Source: Methylomonas koyamae
GTDB lineage: Bacteria; Pseudomonadota; Gammaproteobacteria; Methylococcales; Methylomonadaceae
Direction: 5' to 3'
Length of the DNA stretch: 64,000 nt
Assembly (NCBI RefSeq): GCF_019669905.1
Contig: NZ_AP019777.1
Coordinates: forward strand, 372,001-436,000
Below the pieces are notes generated by a model. That model made no database searches and had not been told where the DNA came from. It saw only the letters and a list, made by a program, of their open reading frames with translations. How positions within the stretch are numbered: position 1 is the first letter of the stretch; every line of letters begins with the position of its first letter. Both the position numbers and the translations under genes were made by a program. Shown here piece after piece: positions 28,639 to 37,297 of this stretch.

Positions 28639-28778
28639 GTTCTCCGGTTGTGGGTCGTTGAATCGCCGGCATGGACACGCCGGAGCCTAAATTTGTTTCA
28701 AAGTGTTTGATTAATAATCGGCTATCATAGGCCATGTTCTGTCGTTGGATTCCGTTCACTTCAATCCGCACCTGACTC

Positions 28779-30122
28779 GTGGCTGTCGACATCCATTCCG
28801 CCGAGGGCCGGATTATCCGGCAGTTAATTCCGCTCTCCACGCTGCCGTTTAGTAAATTTGAGGCGATATGCGCGCAAATCAATATCGAATCCGCCGAAGA
28901 GGGTAAATTTTTATTTGAACGCGGCGACGAGCGTAACGAGCTGGTCTATTTGCTGGACGGCAGCGTGACCTTGCAGACCGAAGCGCTCAAGATCGAAACC
29001 ATCAGCGCCGACAGCCCTTCGGCGCGGTTTGCGCTGGCGCACCAGATTCCGCGAAAGGTGAACGCAGTCGCTAATAGCAGAATTCGGTTTTTACGTTTGA
29101 ATAGCGATGTGGTCAAATCGGCGCAAGACGGCAATTTCGAGGAAAACGAGAGTTTTATGGTAGTAGAAGAGGTGGAAGACAACGACGACTGGATGACGAC
29201 GCTATTGAAGTCGCCGGTGTTTCGGGCGTTGCCTCCGGCCAATCTGCAGAAAATTTTGATCGGCATGCAGGAGTTGCGGGTCGAGGTCGGTGAAGTGATC
29301 GTCAGGCAGGATGACCCTGGCGACTATTTCTACATCATCAAGAAAGGCCAGTGCCAAGTCAGCCGCCGGCCGGCGCCGAACGCAAAAGAGATCAAGCTGG
29401 CCCAGCTCGGCGATCAGGATACCTTCGGCGAGGATGCGTTGATTTCCGGCGAACCGCGCAACGTGTCGGTGACCGCGCTGAGCGATGTCAGCCTGTTGCG
29501 TTTGTCCAAAGAGCTGTTTCTGACGCTGATCAAACAGCCGACGCTGAAATACATCGATTACCGGGAGGCGCAGGATTTGGTGGCGAAGGGCGCCGATTTG
29601 ATCGATGTGCGCGAGCCGGACCGATACAAGCCATCGCATTTGCCGATGAGTATCAATATCCCGTTTTTTTCGCTAAGGATGCATTTGAAGACCTTGAATC
29701 GCCAACATCCGATCGTGGTGGTTTGCCAGAACGGCAGGATGAGCGAGGCGGCGGCATTCATCTTGATGCGGCATAAATTCAACGCGCTGATTTTGGCCGG
29801 CGGCATCGACGCTATCGATCCGGCCCATTTGAAAGCGCCGTCTTCTTTTCCGATCGACGATGGCGTCGAAACCAGCAATTTTCGGGAAGTATCCGGCGAA
29901 ACCGGCATATCCGCCGCTAGCAGCCAAGTGTTCGCCGAGCCGTCGTCGTTACAGGACGACATGCTGAAGCTGCGCCGCTATTTGCAGCAATTTAAGACCA
30001 AGTACAATATTTTGGAAGCCGAGAAAAAGGCTTTGGAAATGAAGTATGTGTCGCTCGCCAAATACGCGGAAAGCCTGAAGGCTGAGTTGGCGGAGCTGAA
30101 GAAAGCCGACAACCGGGGCTGA
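28779..30122 (+). CDS. Double cyclic-nucleotide-binding, rhodanese, coiled-coil protein
   Basis: A 447-residue soluble protein of unusual build. Residues about 20-110 form a degenerate cyclic-nucleotide-binding (cNMP) domain. Residues about 145-250 form a second one with the phosphate-binding pattern FGEDALISGEPRNVSV (216-231). Residues about 255-350 are a rhodanese domain with the candidate sulfur-carrying Cys316 in VVCQNGRMS. A charged coiled coil closes the protein (about 390-445). There is no DNA-binding domain, so it is not a CRP-type regulator; it may couple a nucleotide signal to sulfur transfer or redox sensing. The start is GTG, divergent from the protease gene with 140 bases between. 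Confidence 0.85.
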   Translation: MAVDIHSAEGRIIRQLIPLSTLPFSKFEAICAQINIESAEEGKFLFERGDERNELVYLLDGSVTLQTEALKIETISADSPSARFALAHQIPRKVNAVANSRIRFLRLNSDVVKSAQDGNFEENESFMVVEEVEDNDDWMTTLLKSPVFRALPPANLQKILIGMQELRVEVGEVIVRQDDPGDYFYIIKKGQCQVSRRPAPNAKEIKLAQLGDQDTFGEDALISGEPRNVSVTALSDVSLLRLSKELFLTLIKQPTLKYIDYREAQDLVAKGADLIDVREPDRYKPSHLPMSINIPFFSLRMHLKTLNRQHPIVVVCQNGRMSEAAAFILMRHKFNALILAGGIDAIDPAHLKAPSSFPIDDGVETSNFREVSGETGISAASSQVFAEPSSLQDDMLKLRRYLQQFKTKYNILEAEKKALEMKYVSLAKYAESLKAELAELKKADNRG

Positions 30123-30159
30123 CCGGGTATCCCGGCCGCCCGGAGGGCTAGAAGCGGAT

Positions 30160-30315
30160 TTATTTGATTTTGGCTTCTTTGTACATCACGTGCTTACGGA
30201 CGACAGGATCGTATTTTTTGATCTCCATCTTTTCCGGCATGGTTTTCTTGTTTTTGGTCGTGGTGTAGAAATGGCCGGTGCCTTCAGTCGAAACCAATTT
30301 GATTTTGTCGCGCAT
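30160..30315 (-). CDS. rpmG: 50S ribosomal protein L33
   Basis: A 51-residue ribosomal protein of the large subunit near the E site. The sequence [20 protein letters not shown], then [19 protein letters not shown], is characteristic. It lacks the CxxC pairs of zinc-binding L33 forms, so it is the zinc-independent type. It follows rpmB by 11 bases in the same direction, the usual gammaproteobacterial rpmBG pair. Confidence 0.97.
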   Translation of the reverse strand: MRDKIKLVSTEGTGHFYTTTKNKKTMPEKMEIKKYDPVVRKHVMYKEAKIK

Positions 30316-30326
30316 TGTCTGTCTCC

Positions 30327-30563
30327 TTAAACTTGTTCGCCGCGGCTACGGATGTCGGCCAATACCGCATCGATACCGTTTTTGTCGATGATCCGCATGC
30401 CTTTCGAGGATACTCTCAAGCGTATCCAGCGGTTTTCGCTTTCGACCCAGAATCTGTGGTGGTGCAGATTCGGCTCAAAACGACGCTTGGTTTTGTTCAT
30501 CGCGTGTGAAACGTTGTGCCCGCTCAGGGGGCGTTTACCTGTTACTTGGCATACTCTGGACAT
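30327..30563 (-). CDS. rpmB: 50S ribosomal protein L28
   Basis: A 78-residue large-subunit protein. It begins [20 protein letters not shown] and contains the conserved [13 protein letters not shown] and [10 protein letters not shown] segments. The ATG at 30563 is the family start; the frame is open further upstream but there the residues are not L28-like and overlap the promoter region. It is the first gene of rpmBG, divergent from gshB. Confidence 0.97.
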   Translation of the reverse strand: MSRVCQVTGKRPLSGHNVSHAMNKTKRRFEPNLHHHRFWVESENRWIRLRVSSKGMRIIDKNGIDAVLADIRSRGEQV

Positions 30564-30603
30564 GACTACCTCAATGCGAGCTTTTGATTCAAAATAGCCG
30601 CGC

Positions 30604-30632
30604 TTTATATCAAAAAAACTTTTCCGGGTAAA
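30604..30632 (-). promoter_or_regulatory. Possible rpmBG promoter
   Basis: On the minus strand TTTACC (30632-30627) and TATAAA (30609-30604) are separated by 17 bases and would place transcription start about 35 bases before rpmB. The -35 hexamer is only a 4/6 match. The element overlaps the hairpin described at 30611-30647. Confidence 0.35.
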
Positions 30633-30647
30633 CCACAGCCCGGAAAA
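30611..30647 (-). terminator. Terminator-like hairpin ahead of rpmB
   Basis: A perfect 9-base stem (TTTTCCGGG with CCCGGAAAA) closes a 10-base loop. On the minus strand it is followed by a run of seven T, the form of an intrinsic terminator. It sits between the divergent gshB and rpmB starts, so it would stop transcription entering rpmB from antisense to gshB, or act as an attenuator if a promoter lies further upstream. Confidence 0.4.
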
Positions 30648-30701
30648 TAAATTTGATAAAATCCGCTCCATTTCCACTTATTTCGCGTACTACAGGACTT
30701 T

Positions 30702-31652
30702 ATGGCACTCAAACTCGGCATGGTCATGGACCCCATCGACCAGATCAATATCAAGAAAGACACCAGTTTTGCCATGTTGCTGGAAGCCCAGGCCCGCGGT
30801 TGGGAGCTGCACTATATGGAGCTGTCCGATCTGTTCATGCACAACGGTCACGCCTACGCCCGCAGCCGCTTGCTCGAAGTCAAGCGCGACGAGCGGCAAT
30901 GGCATGCGTTCGGCGCCGAGCGGCAGATCGAGTTGTCCGAACTGGACGTGATCATGATGCGCAAGGATCCGCCGTTCAACCAGGAATACATCTATGCCAC
31001 CTACATATTGGAACAGGCCGAACGCCAAGGTGTGTACGTGGTCAACAAACCGCAGTCTTTACGCGACGCCAACGAAAAAATGTTTACCGCCTGGTTTCCG
31101 CAATGCTGCACCGATACGCTGGTGGCTCGGGACCCGCAAAAAATCCGCAATTTTCTGGCCGAACAAGGCGAGATCATTCTGAAGCCTTTGGACGGCATGG
31201 GCGGCGCCTCGATTTTCCACGTGCGCGAGGGCGACCCTAATCTGAGCGTGATTCTGGAAACCATGACCCGCCACGGCAGTAGTTACATCATGGCGCAACG
31301 TTACTTGCCGGCGGTCAGGGACGGCGATAAGCGGATTTTGATGGTGAACGGCGAACCGGTGCCTTATTGCCTGGCGCGGATTCCGGCCAGCGGCGAAAGC
31401 CGCGGCAATTTGGCCGCGGGCGGCCGCGGCGAAGGCCGCGAATTAAGCGCGCGCGACCGCTGGATCGCCGAACAGGTCGGGCCGACCTTGCGCGAAAAAG
31501 GCTTGGTGTTCGTCGGTTTGGACGTGATCGGCGACTATCTGACCGAGGTCAATGTCACCAGCCCGACCTGCGTTCAGGAATTGGACAAGCAATTCGGCAT
31601 CAATATCAGCGCGCAATTAATGGACCACATTGCCGCCCAAGTACAAGGCTGA
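30702..31652 (+). CDS. gshB: Glutathione synthetase
   Basis: A 316-residue ATP-grasp enzyme that joins glycine to gamma-glutamylcysteine. Typical segments are GMVMDPIDQINIKKDTSFAM at the N-terminus, MMRKDPPFNQEYIYATYIL, the ATP-binding KPLDGMGGASIF and the glutathione-contact LAAGGRGEGRELSARDR. The start ATG at 30702 matches the family. It opens a colinear run gshB-tonB-yqgE-ruvX that is also seen in Pseudomonas. The next gene begins one base after its stop. Confidence 0.97.
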   Translation: MALKLGMVMDPIDQINIKKDTSFAMLLEAQARGWELHYMELSDLFMHNGHAYARSRLLEVKRDERQWHAFGAERQIELSELDVIMMRKDPPFNQEYIYATYILEQAERQGVYVVNKPQSLRDANEKMFTAWFPQCCTDTLVARDPQKIRNFLAEQGEIILKPLDGMGGASIFHVREGDPNLSVILETMTRHGSSYIMAQRYLPAVRDGDKRILMVNGEPVPYCLARIPASGESRGNLAAGGRGEGRELSARDRWIAEQVGPTLREKGLVFVGLDVIGDYLTEVNVTSPTCVQELDKQFGINISAQLMDHIAAQVQG

Positions 31653-31653
31653 A

Positions 31654-32547
31654 ATGCAGGCTCCGCAATTGACGCCGACTCCGCTGTCGCAAGGCGATTC
31701 GCTGATCACGGCGCTGTTCCTGGCAGCGGTAGTTCATATCGCTCTCGTGCTCGGGATCAACTTCACGGCGCCGCAGCCGGCAAAAGTGAATAAGTCGATG
31801 GAAATCACCGTGGCGCACACGCCGCTGAAAAAAGCGCCGAAAGATGCCAAATATCTGGCCGCCGAGCATCAACTCGGCGCCGGCGAAGAAACCAAGAAAC
31901 CGGAGCCGTTGCAGCATAGAGAGGCCGTGCCGCTCGCACCGCCGAGTCCGCCGCCGAAAAAAGTGCAGCCGCAACCGGCGCCGGTACCGGCAAAGCCGGT
32001 CACCGAGAAAGTCCTGGTCCAAGCCAAGGCGCCGGCCAAAGTGGCCGCCGAGCCGGAACAACCGGTGCAGACGCCGGAACCGGATGAAGTGCACGATGCC
32101 GCCCCCAAATTGTCGGCGGAAGCTCTGCAGCAGCAAATCGCGCAATTGGGCGAACGGATTCGCAATAGCCAGCAAAGCACCCAGGAATCCAAGATCAAAT
32201 TCGTGCACTCGATCAGTACCCACAAATACCTGGCGGCACAGTACGTCAAGGATTGGGAGGACAAGGTTGAGCGTACCGGCAATCTGAATTATCCTGAAGC
32301 GGCACGCAAAAAAGGCGCTTCGCAGACCTTGACGATGGATGTCGGCATCAACGCCGACGGCAGTATTTACAGCATGCGGATAGTCAAATCGTCCGGTAAT
32401 CCGGCGCTGGACGACGCCGCCAAACGCATCGTCAAGATGAGTGCGCCGTTCGCGGCGTTGCCGGACGAGTTGTTACGGGAAGTGAACGTTTTGGTGATCA
32501 CCAGGGTCTGGAAATTCTCGGACGAAACCGGTATGACCGCACGCTAG
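31654..32547 (+). CDS. TonB-family energy transducer
   Basis: A 297-residue TonB-like protein. It has an N-terminal inner-membrane helix (about residues 19-39), a long Pro/Lys/Glu/Ala-rich periplasm-spanning region (about 60-150), and a C-terminal TonB domain (about 200-285: NYPEAARKKGASQTLTMDVG, SIYSMRIVKSSGNPALDDAA). TonB proteins pass proton-motive energy from ExbB-ExbD to outer-membrane receptors; no exbBD is next to it. Its place between gshB and yqgE matches Pseudomonas tonB3, which affects twitching motility, so a role other than iron uptake is possible. The ATG at 31654 directly after gshB is chosen over one inside gshB. Confidence 0.9.
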   Translation: MQAPQLTPTPLSQGDSLITALFLAAVVHIALVLGINFTAPQPAKVNKSMEITVAHTPLKKAPKDAKYLAAEHQLGAGEETKKPEPLQHREAVPLAPPSPPPKKVQPQPAPVPAKPVTEKVLVQAKAPAKVAAEPEQPVQTPEPDEVHDAAPKLSAEALQQQIAQLGERIRNSQQSTQESKIKFVHSISTHKYLAAQYVKDWEDKVERTGNLNYPEAARKKGASQTLTMDVGINADGSIYSMRIVKSSGNPALDDAAKRIVKMSAPFAALPDELLREVNVLVITRVWKFSDETGMTAR

Positions 32548-32551
32548 CCTA

Positions 32552-33130
32552 ATGAGCAATGCCATGACAGACGTAACGTATTTGAACAATCAGTTTTTGA
32601 TCGCGATGCCCGGCCTGGCCGACCCGCATTTCTTTCATACCGTCACCTACCTGTGCCAGCACAATGCGGAAGGTGCGCTCGGTATCGTCATCAACCGGCC
32701 CACCGGTATGAAATTGAAAGATATTTTCGAGCAGATGGGCATCAAATCCGAAATCGAAGCGGTGTTGAACACGCCGATTTTCGCCGGCGGCCCGGTGCAG
32801 CAGGAGCGCGGCTTCGTGATACATAATGCCTGCGGACAACGTTGGGACTCCAGCATTTCCACCGCGGAAAACATTACCTTGACCAGTTCCCGCGACATCC
32901 TGGAAGCCATCGCCGAAGGCAGAGGCCCCAGCCACTACCTGATCGCGCTGGGTTATGCCGGCTGGGGTAGCGGCCAGTTGGAAAAAGAAATCGTCGAAAA
33001 CGCTTGGTTGAATACGCCCTGCGGCGAAGCCATCCTTTACGAGACGCCGATCAGCCAACGCTGGAACGCCGCGGCCGGCCAGCTCGGGATCGACATCAAT
33101 CGCCTGACCACGCCGGCCGGACATGGTTAA
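32552..33130 (+). CDS. yqgE: YqgE/AlgH family protein
   Basis: A 192-residue member of UPF0301. Family marks are NQFLIAMPGLADPHFFHTVT near the N-terminus, ALGIVINRPT, IFAGGPVQQERGFVIH and ALGYAGWGSGQLEKEI. Its biochemical role is not settled; in Pseudomonas it was linked to alginate regulation, and it is nearly always next to ruvX. ATG at 32552 is four bases after the tonB stop; a second ATG four codons in is possible. It overlaps ruvX by eight bases. Confidence 0.93.
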   Translation: MSNAMTDVTYLNNQFLIAMPGLADPHFFHTVTYLCQHNAEGALGIVINRPTGMKLKDIFEQMGIKSEIEAVLNTPIFAGGPVQQERGFVIHNACGQRWDSSISTAENITLTSSRDILEAIAEGRGPSHYLIALGYAGWGSGQLEKEIVENAWLNTPCGEAILYETPISQRWNAAAGQLGIDINRLTTPAGHG

Positions 33131-33569
33131 AATCGATCCGCTGGCTGCCAAATTAAGCAGCGACGCCTATCTGGGATTCGATTTCGGCAACAAAAAAATC
33201 GGCGTTGCGGTCGGTTATGCCGGCAGCGGCATCGCCAGTCCGCTGCAAACCATCCGTTCGTTAAACCAAGTGCCGGATTGGAGCCGCATCGGCCAGCTTA
33301 TCGCCGAATGGCGGCCGGCCGGATTGGTGGTCGGCATTTCCCGCCAAGCCGACGGTTCCGACAATGTCGTGACGCCGCGGATGCAAAAATTCTGCCGCCA
33401 GTTACACGGCCGTTACAATCTGCCGGTACACCAGATCGACGAAGCGCTGACCACATTTGCCGCCAAACAGATGCTGTTCGACGAATTGCAACTCAGCGCG
33501 ACTAAACTATGGGCGGTACAGGACCAACTTGCCGCCCAATTGATTCTGCAAAGTTGGTTTGACCGATAA
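33123..33569 (+). CDS. ruvX: RuvX/YqgF, Holliday-junction-resolvase-like nuclease
   Basis: A 148-residue RNase H-fold protein. The first acidic motif is LGFDFGNKKIGVAV, the second area is GLVVGISRQADGSDN, and the conserved DEALTTFAAKQ and late AAQLILQSWF blocks follow. YqgF proteins process the 5' end of pre-16S rRNA; a role in recombination was proposed from the fold. The gene overlaps yqgE by eight bases and is the last of the gshB run, 72 bases before pyrR. Confidence 0.93.
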   Translation: MVKIDPLAAKLSSDAYLGFDFGNKKIGVAVGYAGSGIASPLQTIRSLNQVPDWSRIGQLIAEWRPAGLVVGISRQADGSDNVVTPRMQKFCRQLHGRYNLPVHQIDEALTTFAAKQMLFDELQLSATKLWAVQDQLAAQLILQSWFDR

Positions 33570-33641
33570 ATCCGGATTTAGGGCGGATGGGTTTTTGTCC
33601 TGCGCTCTATCGATAATAACTATAAGACTCTCGACCACGCC

Positions 33642-34163
33642 ATGCCTACCGCTTCATTGAATATCGACATTCTGCTGGATAACCTGGAACTTGCCATCCG
33701 CCAGCAGATCGGCGAACGCAAACTGCATAATCCGCTGCTGATCGGCATTCACAGCGGCGGCGCTTGGGTCGCCCGCCACATGCACTTACGCTTGGGCATC
33801 AGCGAACCGCTGGGTTTGCTGGACATCACCTTTTACCGCGACGATTTTTCCCAAATCGGCATGCATCCCAAGGTCAAGACCAGCCAGTTGCCGCCGCATC
33901 TGGAAGGGCGCGATATCATTCTGATCGACGACGTGTTTTACAGCGGCCGCACCAGCCGCGCCGCACTGAACGAGATTTTCGATTACGGCCGCCCCAGCCA
34001 GGTAGTGCTGGCGGTGTTGATCGAGCGCAACGGCCGCCAAATTCCGCTGCAGCCCGATTGCCGCGGTATCCGTATCGATCTGGCCGAGGGCCAGCGGATC
34101 AAATTGACCGGTCCCGACCCGCTCGGCATCGAGATTCAGGACTTGGCCGGAGTCGCGGCATGA
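33642..34163 (+). CDS. pyrR: PyrR bifunctional regulator / uracil phosphoribosyltransferase
   Basis: A 173-residue type I phosphoribosyltransferase-fold protein. The PRPP loop is [18 protein letters not shown] and the [14 protein letters not shown] segment is conserved. In Gram-positives PyrR binds pyr mRNA to cause attenuation; in gammaproteobacteria such as Pseudomonas it accompanies pyrBC' and its regulatory role is less clear. Its stop overlaps the pyrB start by four bases (ATGA). No obvious attenuator hairpin is present in the 72 bases upstream. Confidence 0.94.
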   Translation: MPTASLNIDILLDNLELAIRQQIGERKLHNPLLIGIHSGGAWVARHMHLRLGISEPLGLLDITFYRDDFSQIGMHPKVKTSQLPPHLEGRDIILIDDVFYSGRTSRAALNEIFDYGRPSQVVLAVLIERNGRQIPLQPDCRGIRIDLAEGQRIKLTGPDPLGIEIQDLAGVAA

Positions 34164-35122
34164 CCCGGCATCTGCAACTGACCGAGCAAGGCAAGCTCAA
34201 GCATTTTCTGACCATCGAAGGTCTGGACCGGGAGTTGTTGACCGAGATTCTGGACACCGCCGAGTCTTTCGTCGGCATGTCCGAGCACCAGGTCAAAAAA
34301 GTGCCGTTGCTGCGCGGCAAGACCATCGTCAACCTGTTTTTCGAAAACTCGACCCGCACCCGCACTACCTTCGAGCTGGCCGCCACCCGGCTGTCGGCCG
34401 ACGTGTTGAACATGGACATCGCCCGTTCCGCGACATCCAAGGGCGAGAGCCTGCTCGACACCATCCGCAATTTGGAAGCGATGCAGGTCGACATGTTCGT
34501 CGTCCGCCACGCCTTGAGCGGCGCGGCTCATTTCATCGCTCAGCAAGTGGCGCCCCACATCAGCGTAATCAATGCCGGTGACGGCCAGCACGCCCATCCG
34601 ACCCAGGCCATGCTGGATATGTTCACGATCCGCCAATACAAGAAACAATTCGCGGGCCTGAAAGTCGCGATTGTCGGCGACATCCTGCATTCGCGTGTGG
34701 CGCGTTCGCAAATCCTGGCTTTAAACGCGTTGGGAGTGGCCGAAGTTCGGGTCATCGCCCCCAAAACGCTGTTGCCGGCCCAGGTCAAAACCATGGGCGT
34801 CACGCCGATCCACGACATGGACGAAGGCCTGGCCGATGTCGATGTCGTGATCATGCTGCGTCTGCAAAAGGAACGGATGAACTCGGCCTTCCTGCCCAGC
34901 GAAAGCGAATTTTTCCGCTGTTTCGGTTTGACCGAAGCCAAGCTGCAGCGGGCCAAGTCCGATGCGATCGTGATGCATCCGGGCCCGATCAACCGCGGCG
35001 TCGAGATCGCCTCCAGCGTTGCCGACGGTTCGCAATCGGTGATCCTGCAGCAAGTCAGCAACGGCGTGGCGGTAAGGATGGCGATCATGTCGATGGCCAT
35101 GCAAAGCGGAGGTACGGCATGA
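34160..35122 (+). CDS. pyrB: Aspartate carbamoyltransferase catalytic subunit
   Basis: A 320-residue enzyme for the first committed step of pyrimidine synthesis, condensing carbamoyl phosphate and aspartate. The carbamoyl-phosphate motif [15 protein letters not shown] is intact, as are the [16 protein letters not shown] and [12 protein letters not shown] segments. No pyrI regulatory gene follows; instead an inactive dihydroorotase homologue does, as in Pseudomonas, where PyrB and PyrC' form one dodecamer. The ATG at 34160 overlaps the pyrR stop; a longer frame upstream lies within pyrR and is spurious. Confidence 0.97.
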   Translation: MTRHLQLTEQGKLKHFLTIEGLDRELLTEILDTAESFVGMSEHQVKKVPLLRGKTIVNLFFENSTRTRTTFELAATRLSADVLNMDIARSATSKGESLLDTIRNLEAMQVDMFVVRHALSGAAHFIAQQVAPHISVINAGDGQHAHPTQAMLDMFTIRQYKKQFAGLKVAIVGDILHSRVARSQILALNALGVAEVRVIAPKTLLPAQVKTMGVTPIHDMDEGLADVDVVIMLRLQKERMNSAFLPSESEFFRCFGLTEAKLQRAKSDAIVMHPGPINRGVEIASSVADGSQSVILQQVSNGVAVRMAIMSMAMQSGGTA

Positions 35123-35184
35123 CCCCATTTCAGGACGGAAATTTTGCACCGGCAGCGGCGGTCCGCCAGGGAGGTATCGCGTGA
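35119..35184 (+). CDS. Possible 21-residue coupling ORF
   Basis: A 21-codon frame begins at an ATG that overlaps the pyrB stop (ATGA) and ends at a TGA that overlaps the GTG start of pyrC' (GTGA). Its sequence, [20 protein letters not shown], has no known match. It contains the strong AGGGAGG ribosome binding site of pyrC'. It may be a translational-coupling device, a leader peptide or chance. Confidence 0.3.
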   Translation: MTPFQDGNFAPAAAVRQGGIA

Positions 35185-36485
35185 GCAGGATCAAAATCGA
35201 GAACGGCCGTATCGTCGATCCGGCCAACGGCATCGACGCCATCGGTTCGCTGTATATCTCGGGCGGCAAAATCGTCGCCGTTGGCGCAGCGCTGGCCGAT
35301 TTTGACGCGGAACAGACCATCGATGCGGCCGGCCAAGTGGTGTGTCCCGGCTTCGTCGACCTGAGCGTGCGCCTGCGCGAGCCGGGCCAGACCCAAAAAG
35401 GCAATATCCAATCCGAAACCCGGGCCGCACTCGCCGCCGGCGTGACGTCCTTGTGTTTGCCGCCCGACACCAAGCCCTGCATCGATACGCCGGCCGTGGT
35501 CGAGTACATCAAAGACAAGGCGGAGCAGGCCGGCTATGCGCAGGTTTACAGTATCGGTGCGTTGACCCAGCGCCTGGACGGCAACGAACTCAGCACGATG
35601 TTTGCCTTGAAACAGGCCGGCTGCATCGCGGTGGGCAATGCCAGCGCGCCGCTTGGCAATTTGTTGATTTTGCGCCGGGCCATGGAATACGCCAGCAGCC
35701 ACAATTTGCTGTTGATGTTCCGCGCTAACGAGGCGTCGCTATCCGGCAAGGGTTGCGCCCACGAAGGCGCGGTCGCTAGCCGTTACGGCTTGCCGGGCAT
35801 TCCGGAAGCGGCGGAATCGATTGCGTTGGCGCAGTGTCTGGAACTGGCCGAACTGACCGGCTGCCGGGTGCATTTCAGCCAGATCAGTTGCAAGCAATCG
35901 GTGATCAAGATCCAGCAGGCCAAAAAGTACGGTCTGAACGTCACCGCCGACGTTGCGATACATCAACTGCATCTGACCGAAAACGACATCGAACCGTTCG
36001 ACAGCAACTACCACGTGATGCCGCCGCTACGCGCGGCGATAGACCGCCAATACCTGCGCGAAGCCTTGGCCAACGGCACCGTCGACGCCATTTGTTCCGA
36101 CCACCAACCGCACGACCTGGATGCCAAGCTCGGCGCGTTTCCGGAAACCGAATCCGGCGTGGCGGCACTGGAAACGCTGCTGCCGTTGACGCTGGCGTTG
36201 ACCGGCCAACACCGGATCGGTTTGGCGCAAGCCCTCGCCGGCCTGACCTGCAATCCGGCGCGGATTATGGGCTTGGCCGCCGGTACGCTGGCAATCGGAG
36301 CGAACGCCGACGTCTGTATTTTCGACCCCGCTCTGGTCTGGCGGGTCGAGCGCCCGGCCTGGCTCAGCGCCGGCTGCAATACGCCCTATTGGGGGCGCGA
36401 GTTGATCGGGCGCGTGACCCACACCTTACAAGCCGGACGGGTGGCTTACCGGCTGCAGCAACCCGCGGCAACCAACCGGGCCTGA
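35181..36485 (+). CDS. Inactive dihydroorotase-like PyrC'
   Basis: A 434-residue amidohydrolase-fold protein of the noncatalytic PyrC' group that assembles with PyrB. The metal-binding HxH of true dihydroorotases is replaced: VDLSVRLREPG has Ser62 and Arg64. A further change is HFSQIS where active enzymes have a second His. The ICSDHQPH aspartate is kept. Loss of the His pair makes catalysis very unlikely, so an active pyrC must be elsewhere. The GTG start at 35181 is favoured by AGGGAGG upstream and by family length. In P. putida and relatives this protein is required for PyrB activity. Confidence 0.92.
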   Translation: MSRIKIENGRIVDPANGIDAIGSLYISGGKIVAVGAALADFDAEQTIDAAGQVVCPGFVDLSVRLREPGQTQKGNIQSETRAALAAGVTSLCLPPDTKPCIDTPAVVEYIKDKAEQAGYAQVYSIGALTQRLDGNELSTMFALKQAGCIAVGNASAPLGNLLILRRAMEYASSHNLLLMFRANEASLSGKGCAHEGAVASRYGLPGIPEAAESIALAQCLELAELTGCRVHFSQISCKQSVIKIQQAKKYGLNVTADVAIHQLHLTENDIEPFDSNYHVMPPLRAAIDRQYLREALANGTVDAICSDHQPHDLDAKLGAFPETESGVAALETLLPLTLALTGQHRIGLAQALAGLTCNPARIMGLAAGTLAIGANADVCIFDPALVWRVERPAWLSAGCNTPYWGRELIGRVTHTLQAGRVAYRLQQPAATNRA

Positions 36486-36530
36486 CCTCCGTAACCGTGA
36501 CGGCGGGCAGCCCTCGCCAAGGAAGCAAAC

Positions 36531-37232
36531 ATGAGTTGCATCAAAAACCGAACCAGCAGTTCCGCATCGACCAGCATTATCGACGATTTGAAGGGCGATC
36601 AATCCTGGCGTATTTTTCGCATCATCAGCGAATTTACCGAGGGTTTCGACGAATTGTCCGGCCTGTGCGACGCGATTTCGATTTTCGGCTCGGCCCGCTT
36701 GAAACCGGAGCATCCCTACTACGCCAAGACCGTGGAAATTGCCGACCTGCTCAGCAAACAGGGCTTTGCCATCATCAGCGGCGGCGGGCCGGGCGTGATG
36801 GAGGCGGCCAATAAAGGTGCCATCGCCAACGACCAGCCCTCTATAGGGTTGAATATCGAATTGCCGATGGAACAAAAGCCCAACCCTTACCAGAACATCG
36901 CGCTGAATTTCCGTTATTTCTTCGTGCGTAAGGTGATGTTCGTGCGCTACTCGATCGGTTACGTCTGTATGCCGGGCGGTTTCGGTACGCTGGACGAATT
37001 CTTCGAAGCGCTGACCTTGATGCAGACCCACAAGGTCTACCCGATACCTTTGGTGTTGTTCGGCAGCGATTTCTGGAACGGGCTGATGGACTGGATGAAG
37101 GCGAAAATGCTCGAATACGGCACGATTTCCGAAGAAGATTTGGCGCTGATCACCGTCACCGACGACCCGCACGAGGTCGTCAAAATCATGGTTGCCCACC
37201 GCGAATGGAAAGACCGGCAACGCAAAAACTAG
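36531..37232 (+). CDS. LOG-family (TIGR00730) protein
   Basis: A 233-residue Rossmann-fold protein. The AMP/phosphoribohydrolase motifs are GGGPGVMEAANKGA and PGGFGTLDEFFEALTLMQ. LOG-family proteins cleave nucleoside 5'-monophosphates to free base and ribose phosphate; plant members activate cytokinins, while bacterial ones may act in nucleotide salvage or make purine-derived signals. A good ribosome binding site (AAGGAAG) stands six bases before the ATG. It follows pyrC' by 45 bases, so the unit could be a general nucleotide operon. Confidence 0.9.
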   Translation: MSCIKNRTSSSASTSIIDDLKGDQSWRIFRIISEFTEGFDELSGLCDAISIFGSARLKPEHPYYAKTVEIADLLSKQGFAIISGGGPGVMEAANKGAIANDQPSIGLNIELPMEQKPNPYQNIALNFRYFFVRKVMFVRYSIGYVCMPGGFGTLDEFFEALTLMQTHKVYPIPLVLFGSDFWNGLMDWMKAKMLEYGTISEEDLALITVTDDPHEVVKIMVAHREWKDRQRKN

Positions 37233-37297
37233 TCAAACCGCAACTTTTCGGACCGTTGCCGGTCCCAGACCGGCAAACTTTAAAACCTTAATCAGAC

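Noticed and set aside
36531..37232. Lysine decarboxylase
   Set aside because: PGGFGTxxE and GGGxGxM motifs identify the LOG family; the old lysine decarboxylase label for these proteins is not supported by their motifs.
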